Below, in pieces: positions 7,222-13,620 of a stretch of DNA of 13,620 nt (positions within the stretch are counted from its first letter, which is position 1; each line of letters begins with the position of its first letter). Source of the DNA: Muribaculaceae bacterium (GTDB taxonomy: Bacteria > Bacteroidota > Bacteroidia > Bacteroidales > Muribaculaceae); assembly GCA_009775375.1 (NCBI GenBank), contig VSPO01000096.1:1-13620 (forward strand). Direction: 5' to 3'. The notes beneath the pieces are model-generated. The model was not told the DNA's origin. It worked only from the letters and a program-made list of their open reading frames with translations, and did not search any database. A program made the translations under genes and the position numbers.

Positions 7222-7881
7222 TTATCGTTTATTGCCGGGCTGCGTGGCAGGGAGCTTGCGGATAATGGTCAGGCCGTCGCGGATAGGGATAATCGCCTTC
7301 TCCACGGCCGAATCCGCCGCCACAATGTCGTTGAAGCGAAGGATACCTTCTGTCTGGGAAGAATGCCTCCCCTGCTCCACCACATGGCCGTCCCAAAGCG
7401 TGTTGTCGGCAAGGATGAAGCCGCCCGGACGAAGAAGGCGCATCGCCTCCCGGTAATAGTCGGGGTATTGCCTTTTGTCGGCGTCGATGAAGATAAGATC
7501 GAAATGACAATCATCCCAGCCCTCCATTATGCGCATGGCGTCGCCTATATGGAGCCTGACCCTGCTTCCGGCGGGCGTGGATGAGAGATTCTTCCGAATG
7601 AAGTCTTCAAGCTCATCGTCCACCTCGATCGTGTCGACCGTCGCGTCTCCCTCAAGGGCCTCGGCGATCGACAGGGCAGAATAGCCGGAGAACGTGCCAA
7701 GTTCAAGCACCCTTTGTGGAGCCGCCATGGTCACGAGCATTTTCAGCAGGCGTCCCTGGATGTGGCCAGAGCACATTCTGCCATTAAGCAGACGCACGTT
7801 GGTGGCCCGGTCGATCGCATGTAGCTCTTCGGGGTCGGGATCGATATGGGCGTCTATATAATCCTCGAGTTCCTGGGTCAT
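7222..7881 (-). CDS. class I SAM-dependent O-methyltransferase (COMT-like)
   Basis: A 219-residue methyltransferase of the caffeoyl-CoA O-methyltransferase-like family (PF01596), of usual length. SAM motif I is VLELGTFSGYSAL (58-70), with acidic residue Glu86 at the end of the second strand. FIDADK (131-136) gives the metal-binding Asp133, and Asp159-Asn160 (LADN) complete the divalent-metal site. It transfers a methyl group to a hydroxyl of an unidentified small molecule; bacterial members usually lack an assigned substrate. Its ATG overlaps the aroQ stop as ATGA (7878-7881), so it is translationally coupled to aroQ. Whether it acts on an aromatic compound, as that neighbour might suggest, is inference only. 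Confidence 0.9.
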   Translation of the reverse strand: MTQELEDYIDAHIDPDPEELHAIDRATNVRLLNGRMCSGHIQGRLLKMLVTMAAPQRVLELGTFSGYSALSIAEALEGDATVDTIEVDDELEDFIRKNLSSTPAGSRVRLHIGDAMRIMEGWDDCHFDLIFIDADKRQYPDYYREAMRLLRPGGFILADNTLWDGHVVEQGRHSSQTEGILRFNDIVAADSAVEKAIIPIRDGLTIIRKLPATQPGNKR

Positions 7882-8315
7882 TTCCGATTCGACAGGTTTA
7901 AGAGATAGTCGAGGGCGAGACGATAGCCCTGAAGGCCGAATCCGGTCAACATAGCCCGACAGGAGGGCGCCGTCACCGATTTATGGCGGAATTCGTCACG
8001 CGCGTGTATGTTGGATATATGCACCTCTATGACGGGCAACTGTATCGAGGATATCGCGTCGGAGATGGCGTAAGAATAGTGGGCGTATGCCCCGGGGTTG
8101 ATTATTATGCCGGTGCAGTCGGGGGTTTCGTAACCCAAACGGTGGATGCGGTCGATAATCTCCCCTTCGCAATTTGATTGGAAATATTCTATCGGGGTAT
8201 CCGGGAAAGCCTCGCGCAATTCGCGCAGGCAGTCTTCAAAAGAGGTTGTGCCGTAGATTTCGGGCTGACGCTTGCCGAGGAGGTTGAGATTTGGGCCGTT
8301 GATGATTTCTATCAT
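7878..8315 (-). CDS. aroQ: type II 3-dehydroquinate dehydratase
   Basis: A 145-residue cytosolic enzyme of the shikimate pathway that converts 3-dehydroquinate to 3-dehydroshikimate; type II enzymes form dodecamers. The signature start INGPNLNLLGKRQPEIYG carries Asn10, Arg16 and the catalytic Tyr21 of the flexible lid. NPGAYAHYS gives Asn73 and His79, and EVHISNIHARDEFRHKS gives the general acid His99 and Arg110. All expected active-site residues are present. Start ATG at 8315. It is the first gene of a likely four-gene operon (aroQ, O-methyltransferase, rbfA, permease). The 57 bases between it and the tRNA-Asp terminator contain no clear TAnnTTTG promoter. Confidence 0.97.
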   Translation of the reverse strand: MIEIINGPNLNLLGKRQPEIYGTTSFEDCLRELREAFPDTPIEYFQSNCEGEIIDRIHRLGYETPDCTGIIINPGAYAHYSYAISDAISSIQLPVIEVHISNIHARDEFRHKSVTAPSCRAMLTGFGLQGYRLALDYLLNLSNRK

Positions 8316-8373
8316 GAGCGCGAATGGATTTTGAGATTATGGAGAAGAGGGTTAAGACGGAGGAAAGTAAAAT

Positions 8374-8417
8374 AAAAAAAAGAGCAGCAGGAAACCTAAG
8401 TTTACACTGCTGCTCTT
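8374..8417 (-). terminator. intrinsic terminator of tRNA-Asp
   Basis: AGAGCAGCAG at 8381-8390 pairs perfectly with CTGCTGCTCT at 8407-8416, and an A-T pair extends the stem to 11 bp. The loop holds a further 4-bp helix (AAAC at 8392-8395 with GTTT at 8400-8403). On the minus strand the stem is followed by a run of T (8381 down to 8374). It begins 13 bases after the tRNA 3' end and separates the tRNA from aroQ. Confidence 0.9.
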
Positions 8418-8430
8418 CCTCTCTCCTCGG

Positions 8431-8504
8431 CGGTGCGGACGGGACTCGAACCCGCGACCCCAGGCGTGACAGGCCTGTATTCTAACCGACTGAACTACCG
8501 CACC
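8431..8504 (-). tRNA. tRNA-Asp (anticodon GTC)
   Basis: The minus strand folds into a complete 74-base cloverleaf. The acceptor arms GGTGCGG and CCGCACC pair over 7 bp and are followed by discriminator G, as expected for Asp. The D stem is GTTC/GAAT, the anticodon stem CAGGC/GCCTG with loop CTGTCAC, so the anticodon is GTC (8470 to 8468). The T arm is GCGGG-TTCGAGT-CCCGT. CCA is not encoded (the next bases read CCG) and must be added after transcription. It has its own promoter and terminator. Confidence 0.97.
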
Positions 8505-8565
8505 AAGAAGGCTTTGGTTTGCTTTCGTTTCGTTTCTGCTATTGTTTGTTTCCCGATTGCGAGTG

Positions 8566-8597
8566 CAAAGTTACAACCTTTTTCATTACCCACCAAA
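8566..8597 (-). promoter_or_regulatory. Bacteroidota-type promoter of tRNA-Asp
   Basis: On the minus strand the -33 element TTTG (8597 to 8594) and the -7 element TAACTTTG (8573 to 8566) both match the consensus exactly, with 20 bases between. It lies 61 bases upstream of the mature tRNA 5' end, leaving a leader of about 55 bases to be removed by processing. This is the best promoter in the window. Confidence 0.8.
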
Positions 8598-8770
8598 TTT
8601 TTCGGCAAGAATTTTTAAGAAATTTTTCAGCATCCACTTTAAATCGCTGAGAATTAGAAATAAAAAAATTTAATTTTTTTTTGATTGAATTCTTGCTCCC
8701 TTTTGCCGACAAGAGTGCTTTTTCTTAAAATTCCGGGGACGCGGGGGCGACTTCCGAGATTTCCGAGAAG
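8598..8770. other. AT-rich intergenic spacer with no gene seen
   Basis: This stretch lies between the tRNA-Asp promoter and the susCD terminator. It is rich in A and T runs and I see no convincing gene or RNA in it. GCAAGAATT at 8605-8613 and AATTCTTGC at 8688-8696 form a distant 9-bp inverted repeat about 74 bases apart, which is not remarkable at this base composition. Confidence 0.6.
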
Positions 8771-8814
8771 AAAAAAAAAGAAAGAGGTGGACGCGCCTCA
8801 ACGGCGGGTCCACC
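8771..8814 (-). terminator. intrinsic terminator of the susCD operon
   Basis: GGTGGAC at 8786-8792 pairs with GTCCACC at 8808-8814, and after one G-G mismatch CGCC pairs with GGCG around the loop TCAAC. On the minus strand the stem is followed by TCTTTC and a run of nine T. It lies about 50 bases beyond the susD stop, so susD is the last gene of its transcript. Confidence 0.88.
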
Positions 8815-8864
8815 CGGAAATAATAACCTTTTCCAAAAAAAATTCTTGTCAGTGTGTGGATTTT

Positions 8865-10343
8865 TTAGCGGCTGCCGCCAAATAGCCATACGTTCTCCGT
8901 GAAGAGATAATTGCCGGCCTCATTGCCGGAGCCAAATGCTGCGGCTACGTTGGGATTGGAAACCACGTCGCTGTTGCCATAGGCAAGACGCAATGGCCAC
9001 ATATTCTGTCCTCCGTTTTCGTTGTTGGGATTGAGAAGCTTGATGAACTCCTCTCCCATAGCCTTGCAGCGGCGCAGGTCGTTGTAGGTCTGCACATGCC
9101 CGTCGCGAGCCATGGCGATGTATTTCTGCACCATCACTTCCTTCAAAGAGACTGCGCCAAGGGCAGCCACGTATTCGTCAGCCCCGGCAGTCAATGTCTC
9201 CCCCGTGGCGGCCTCATAGTCGGCAAACGACGCCTTCACTCCCTCAAGCAGCTCTGCCGACGCATCCTGACCAAGACGGGCCTTTGCCTCGGCGATGTTG
9301 AAATAGAGCTCGGATAGACTATATATATGAAGGGTGGCCGCACCGTTGTCGAGCCAGAGGGGGAATCCGACGGTCTCCGTCATCTTGGCCAGACTCTCGT
9401 CGCCGGCAGGGGCGCATGTCACTCCGGTCTCGAAATAATCCACGGCGTAGACGTCAAGCCTGGGGTCGTTGCGTTCGGCAAGAATATCGGCGAAAGTTTT
9501 GCTTGCACCCACATAATAGCGGCTCCACTGGAAGGCCGTCCACGAGTTGTCGCAGTCTACGCCATTAAAAATTCCCAGTTCTGCGCCGGAGAATCCAAGC
9601 GAGAGCGCAGCTTCTCCTTCCGCTATCACCTTGGCGAAAGCCGATTGGTCGCGGAAGGTGGTGTTGAGAAGCAAGCGAGCTTTCACGGCATGGGCAAGAC
9701 CAAGCCATTTGGCGGGATCGCCGGAGAAAAGGAGATCCTGATTGCCCACATTGTTCACCTTGGCTTTGGCGGCCTCGTCGAGCGCGGCTATTGCTTCGTC
9801 GATCCTCGTAAAGAGGTCTTTATAAATGTCTTCCTGCTTGTCGAGTTTGGCCGTAGGGCTGACAAGGGCCTCTGAATAAGGTATGTCGCCATGGAGGTCG
9901 GTCAGTGCCTCATAGCAAAGCACCCACAGGACCTGACCGATGCCAAGCACGTCTTTCTGTCCGGCATTCACGCGGCCCTCCTCACATTTCTCAATCATTT
10001 GCTTAATGTTCATGAGGTTGCCGTAGGTGGAATTCCAGCAGTTGTTGAATGTCGTGCTGGCTGCCGTCTCCGAGCGCTGACGCATTTCGGCTTTCATAAA
10101 CTGGTTGTTGCCCGTTCCGAATGCCTGCTCGTTGAACAAGGCGGCATAGAATGCGTAGTCACCGCTCCATGTGGAATAGGCAGTGGAGACAACCGCATCC
10201 GTCACCTGGAATTTAGCGTCGACACTGGACGACGACGGGTTGTGCTCATCTTTGTTGATGCGGTCCATCAGGTCTTCGCCGCAAGACGTCAGCGTAAGAG
10301 CCGCAAGTGCTGTATATAGATATTTCTTAAACATTTCTTTCAT
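8865..10343 (-). CDS. SusD/RagB-like surface nutrient-binding lipoprotein
   Basis: A 492-residue SusD family lipoprotein. The signal peptide ends in LTSC, with lipid-attachment Cys21 followed by G-E-D, an acidic pattern that fits export to the cell surface. The body has the features of the SusD-like_2 group (PF12771): an early TWSGDYAFYAALFNEQAF segment (about 58-75), NLMNIKQMIEK in a helical repeat, and ALTDLHGDIPYSEAL (about 145-160), with the closing segment YNDLRRCKAMGEEF and a C-terminal loop region. SusD proteins form the lid of the SusC transporter and bind the ligand, most often an oligosaccharide, sometimes peptides. The ligand cannot be deduced here. Start ATG at 10343, with another ATG at 10334. 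It follows susC by 27 bases and is followed by an intrinsic terminator. Confidence 0.92.
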   Translation of the reverse strand: MKEMFKKYLYTALAALTLTSCGEDLMDRINKDEHNPSSSSVDAKFQVTDAVVSTAYSTWSGDYAFYAALFNEQAFGTGNNQFMKAEMRQRSETAASTTFNNCWNSTYGNLMNIKQMIEKCEEGRVNAGQKDVLGIGQVLWVLCYEALTDLHGDIPYSEALVSPTAKLDKQEDIYKDLFTRIDEAIAALDEAAKAKVNNVGNQDLLFSGDPAKWLGLAHAVKARLLLNTTFRDQSAFAKVIAEGEAALSLGFSGAELGIFNGVDCDNSWTAFQWSRYYVGASKTFADILAERNDPRLDVYAVDYFETGVTCAPAGDESLAKMTETVGFPLWLDNGAATLHIYSLSELYFNIAEAKARLGQDASAELLEGVKASFADYEAATGETLTAGADEYVAALGAVSLKEVMVQKYIAMARDGHVQTYNDLRRCKAMGEEFIKLLNPNNENGGQNMWPLRLAYGNSDVVSNPNVAAAFGSGNEAGNYLFTENVWLFGGSR

Positions 10344-10370
10344 TGTTTATGTGTCTTTTCAAATTCCTGT

Positions 10371-13300
10371 TCAGAACGTGACTTTCAGTCCGCCGCCGAT
10401 GGATGTCGTGTTGGGCACTGAGAATCTTTCGAAATAACCGCCCATGTTGCCGTTGCCTTGCGAAGATTCAGGGTCGAAGTTAGGCATCTTTGCCCAAATC
10501 AATACGTTGCGGGCGAATGCGAAGATGTCGATGTCGAAATTCCCAAGTTTGGGAAGCTGATAGTTGAGCGTGATGTCGCGAAGCTTGAGGAAGCTCATGT
10601 CGTAAACGCCGGATTCCGTCACGTCGTAGTATGCCATGTAGTAGTCCTGTTTGCTGACTTCTACTTTGTTGGGCTGTCCCGTGGCTTGGTCGATGCCGTC
10701 TGCGATCATGGTGCCCTCGTGGTAAGGGATCGATTCCTTGGTGGCTCCGAAGTAGTCAAGGGTCATGTTTGTGCCGTGGTACATTTTTCCGCCCTTGTTC
10801 CAGCTCCATGTCGTGTTGAGCGACACTCGTTTGTAGCGTCCTCCAAGGTTAATGCCCATCACGAAGTCGGGGGAACAGTTGCCAAGGTCCTGGCTGTCGG
10901 CCGTGGCCTGGGGCAGGCCATTGCTGAGAAGGAGCTTGCCTGTCTTCTCGTCTCTCATGAATCCGTTGCCATAGATATTGGGATAGGTGTTGCCTGCCTG
11001 AGCGCGGATCTGGGGCTCTACAAAGCCGCCAAGCATGATCGATTCCACGCCGGGAGCAAGTTCCACGACTTTATTGTGCACTTTCGTGAAGTTCACTCCA
11101 AGGTTGAGGTCATAGTCGCGATTCTGGAGAATTGCCAGCGTGAGCCCGAACTCATGGGAAGTGGTGCGCATCTTTCCTGCGTTGGTCATCATATACTGGT
11201 AGCCGTAGGATCCGGCAGTGGGGACTGCGAAAATCTGGTCGGTCACATTCTGATAAGAGAACGTATATTCGAAGCGGATTCTTGAATTGAGGAAATGCAA
11301 GTCGACGCCTGTCTCTATGTTCTTCGTGTTCTGCGGCTTCAGCTTCGGGTCATACTGCCTGTAGTAGGGCACGTAGGAGGAAAGTCCTTTCATAGGATAG
11401 GAGACAGGCGTATAGCCATAGAAACCGCCGCCGTATCCGGGGACATAGTAGTAGTCGTTGTAGTATTCGCCGGCCTGACCAACCTGAGCAGAGGAGGCAC
11501 GCAACTTACCGAAGTTGAGCACCGTCTGATCCTTAAGCGCATCCAGCTCGGTGAACACCCATCCCAAGGATACGGAAGGATAGAAGAATGAGCGGTTGTT
11601 GCGGGGCATAGTTGAAACGATGTCGTTACGCCCGGTGACGGTCAGGAAAAGCATGCTTCTCCAATCGAGGCTTACGCTCCCGAAGAAACCTACGGTGCGG
11701 GTCTTGCGGTTGTATTCAGAGCTTGTGTACGACGTGGCGTTGCTGATGGTCGGCATTCCATAGAAGTTGAAGTTGGAGCCGTAGTAGTCCCATCTGCGGG
11801 TATCATTTTGGTTTATCTCGTTTCCGAGCATCACGTCGAGGGCGAAGTCGTCCCATTTGGCGCTGAAGTTGGCGGTGATGAGGTTGTTGAATACGGTGCG
11901 GCTTAGGCCATAGTTCTCAATGTCTCCGTTTTTAAGAGACGAGGTAGAGCCTACCTCATGCACGTCGCTATAGTTGGAGGTGTAGGTGTCGATACCGGCC
12001 TGCTCCCTGAACCACAGTTGATAGTTGTCGCCCCAGCCGATGTTGGGACGGTATTCAATATAGGCGTTGCCGAAGAAACGGCTCGTATGCTGGAGGTATT
12101 CGTTGTTGTCGGCCCACCAGTAAGGGTTGACGAAGCTCGTGGAGCGGAAAAGCACCTGCTCCGTGGGCTTCCCGGGGACATGGTTGGGAATGCCTTTTAG
12201 GTCGTATTCGGCGGGAGCGGAATAGACCACGTTCATGATGCCGTCGTTTGCTCCCGGGGCAGACGTAATCTTGGTCGAAGAGTAGTTGCCGGAGAATCCG
12301 GTTTTCCATTCATTGTTGATGATCCAATCGACGAGGCCGCGGGCGGTCCAGCGCGTCATGCCTGTCGACGGAATGATGCCCTCCTGATATGAGTTGTTGA
12401 TACCGAAAGAATAATTAGCGCGGTCGGTCTTCTGGGAGATGCTGAGGTTGGTGTTCTCAGTGAAGCCAGTGTTGAAGAAGTCCCCGACATTGTCATATAT
12501 TTGGGGAGTGGTCCAGCCATCGAGTCCGGCCATCTCGCGTTTGGGATTGAAATATTGTCCGGGATGCCCTTGGGCGTTGCCGCCATATTTGGCATCGTCG
12601 GGAAGGCTTGAGATTTTCGGTCCCCAGCTCATGGAGCTTGAAGGGTTGTAGGCATCGAGGCTGTTGCCCTGGGCATATACCTCCTGCCGCTTGAATTTGC
12701 GCGACACCATCTCTCCGGAAAGATTGGTGGAAAGGGTGATGGTAGGCTTGTTGGAGTTTAGTCTTCCGCGTTTTGTCGTTATGACAATCACGCCGTTGGA
12801 GGCCCTGATGCCGTAAAGGGCGGATGCGGCCTGTCCTTTCAGCACATTGATGCTCTCAATGTCGTCGGGGTTGATATCAATTGAGCGGTCGGCGATATTC
12901 GCGCCAGTCACGGAGTTGCCCGTAGAGAAGTCGGGAGTCGATTCAATAGGCATGCCGTCTACCACGTAAAGAGGCTGGTTGTTGCCATCAAATGAACGTG
13001 CGCCACGGATTACGATCTGGCTTGACGAACCTGGTGCGCCGGAAGAGGGACGTATGTCCACGCCCGTAAGCTTTCCTTGCATTGCAGAAGCGAGAGAAGT
13101 AGTTCCGTCGGTGTTGAGGTCTTCCGCCTTGAGGTCCTGCACTGCATAGCCAAGGCCCTTGCGGTCTTTCTTCACGCCAAATGCGGTCACAACGAGCTCG
13201 TCGAGAGAGTTGTCGGCACTTGAAAGCAAGATTGTCATCGGAGCATCTGTCACGTCGATCTGACGGGTGATCATCCCGACATAAGAGACATTGATTTTCT

Positions 13301-13508
13301 TCACCTTGGCAGAAATACGAAGTACGAATTTTCCGTCAACATCCGTCACGGTGCCTTGTTCGCCGGTAGCCGGCAATATTGTGGCTCCGATCAGCGGTTC
13401 GTTGTCGCTTGCATAAAGCACCTGGCCTTTGATAGTGCGTGTTTCTTGCGCCACAACACCTATGGAGATGGCCACAAGCGACATTAAAAGTAGAAATAAT
13501 CTTTTCAT
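10371..13508 (-). CDS. SusC/RagA family TonB-dependent outer-membrane transporter
   Basis: A 1045-residue SusC-type protein of normal length. It has a signal peptide at 1-20, a carboxypeptidase-regulatory-like beta sandwich at about 25-100 (KGQVLYASDNEPLIGATI, YVGM), a TonB box-like DELVVTAFG at 103-111, the plug domain at about 115-255 with AMQGKLTGVDI, QIVIRGARSF and QPLYVVDGMPI, then LKGQAASALYGIRASNGVIVITTKRG, and a 22-strand barrel ending in a terminal Phe (GGGLKVTF) as needed for outer-membrane insertion. It imports the ligand caught by SusD into the periplasm with energy from TonB-ExbBD. Substrate unknown. Start ATG at 13508 after an A-rich stretch. No sigma/anti-sigma pair, hybrid two-component regulator or glycosidase is visible; anything upstream lies beyond the window. 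No frameshift or truncation seen. Confidence 0.95.
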   Translation of the reverse strand: MKRLFLLLMSLVAISIGVVAQETRTIKGQVLYASDNEPLIGATILPATGEQGTVTDVDGKFVLRISAKVKKINVSYVGMITRQIDVTDAPMTILLSSADNSLDELVVTAFGVKKDRKGLGYAVQDLKAEDLNTDGTTSLASAMQGKLTGVDIRPSSGAPGSSSQIVIRGARSFDGNNQPLYVVDGMPIESTPDFSTGNSVTGANIADRSIDINPDDIESINVLKGQAASALYGIRASNGVIVITTKRGRLNSNKPTITLSTNLSGEMVSRKFKRQEVYAQGNSLDAYNPSSSMSWGPKISSLPDDAKYGGNAQGHPGQYFNPKREMAGLDGWTTPQIYDNVGDFFNTGFTENTNLSISQKTDRANYSFGINNSYQEGIIPSTGMTRWTARGLVDWIINNEWKTGFSGNYSSTKITSAPGANDGIMNVVYSAPAEYDLKGIPNHVPGKPTEQVLFRSTSFVNPYWWADNNEYLQHTSRFFGNAYIEYRPNIGWGDNYQLWFREQAGIDTYTSNYSDVHEVGSTSSLKNGDIENYGLSRTVFNNLITANFSAKWDDFALDVMLGNEINQNDTRRWDYYGSNFNFYGMPTISNATSYTSSEYNRKTRTVGFFGSVSLDWRSMLFLTVTGRNDIVSTMPRNNRSFFYPSVSLGWVFTELDALKDQTVLNFGKLRASSAQVGQAGEYYNDYYYVPGYGGGFYGYTPVSYPMKGLSSYVPYYRQYDPKLKPQNTKNIETGVDLHFLNSRIRFEYTFSYQNVTDQIFAVPTAGSYGYQYMMTNAGKMRTTSHEFGLTLAILQNRDYDLNLGVNFTKVHNKVVELAPGVESIMLGGFVEPQIRAQAGNTYPNIYGNGFMRDEKTGKLLLSNGLPQATADSQDLGNCSPDFVMGINLGGRYKRVSLNTTWSWNKGGKMYHGTNMTLDYFGATKESIPYHEGTMIADGIDQATGQPNKVEVSKQDYYMAYYDVTESGVYDMSFLKLRDITLNYQLPKLGNFDIDIFAFARNVLIWAKMPNFDPESSQGNGNMGGYFERFSVPNTTSIGGGLKVTF

Positions 13509-13588
13509 ACTCTTTAAAATTAAACAATTTATATATTACCTGTAGATTAAAGTCGTAATCGACAATAAGTTTCATCATTTCTCCAACA

Positions 13589-13616
13589 AATAATAACTTG
13601 TGGGCAAGTCATTATT
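13589..13616 (-). terminator. hairpin upstream of susC, possible terminator of an upstream gene
   Basis: On the minus strand AATAATGACTTG and CAAGTTATTATT pair over 12 bp (one G-U wobble) around the loop CCCA, followed by TGTTGG. On the plus strand the wobble is a mismatch, so the fold favours minus-strand RNA. It could end a gene located beyond the window's right edge or be a leader hairpin of susC, whose start codon is about 80 bases away. The T tail is weak and no promoter consensus is clear in 13509-13588. Confidence 0.4.
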
Positions 13617-13620
13617 CCGG

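Noticed and set aside
8431..8504. tRNA-Asp as an attachment site for an integrated element, with xerD-like recombinase nearby
   Set aside because: No second copy of the tRNA 3' end is visible in the window, the flanking genes are housekeeping or susCD, and the recombinase looks like chromosomal XerD.
10458..11285. Plus-strand open frame of 275 residues within susC
   Set aside because: Antisense shadow of a well-conserved SusC gene; rich in Val and His and lacking any family signature.

Overview
The window reads as a chromosomal segment of a Bacteroidota bacterium, most likely order Bacteroidales (a Muribaculaceae- or Bacteroides-like gut organism is my guess, not shown by the sequence). Reasons: a SusC/SusD outer-membrane pair, a Bacteroidota-type YfhO membrane protein, three promoters of the TTTG / TAnnTTTG class used by the Bacteroidota primary sigma factor, A-rich leaders instead of Shine-Dalgarno sites, and lipoproteins with acidic residues after the lipid-attachment cysteine. 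Apart from the first gene, every gene is on the minus strand.

Layout, left to right. (1) 1-850: AT-rich stretch with one plus-strand gene for a small unrecognised lipoprotein (160-627), a clean promoter upstream, and a perfect 24-bp inverted repeat at 727-779 between it and the convergent xerD. (2) 851-1774: XerD-type tyrosine recombinase with all catalytic residues. (3) 1801-5402, read right to left: an Lrp/AsnC regulator with its own promoter, a YfhO family membrane protein of about 823 residues, and a 190-residue protein that looks like a methyltransferase relative without a recognisable SAM-binding motif; a strong hairpin at 1801-1830 ends this unit. (4) 5539-8315, read right to left: aroQ, an O-methyltransferase, rbfA and a LolC/E-type permease, with two 4-base ATGA overlaps, so almost certainly one operon. 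(5) 8374-8597: tRNA-Asp(GTC) with its own promoter and intrinsic terminator. (6) 8771-13508: susC-susD followed by an intrinsic terminator about 50 bases after the susD stop, so this uptake operon has no downstream enzyme gene.

Functionally, the centre is housekeeping (shikimate pathway, ribosome maturation, envelope transport, chromosome dimer resolution, tRNA). The right end is a nutrient-uptake unit in which SusD captures a ligand at the cell surface and SusC imports it with TonB energy; the substrate cannot be read from the sequence. I found no mobile element, CRISPR array, phage gene or defence system. The least explained items are the small lipoprotein, the long palindrome beside it, and the degenerate methyltransferase-like protein. 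Start sites were revised for two genes: the permease (6768, not 6885) and YfhO (4880, not the TTG at 4886).
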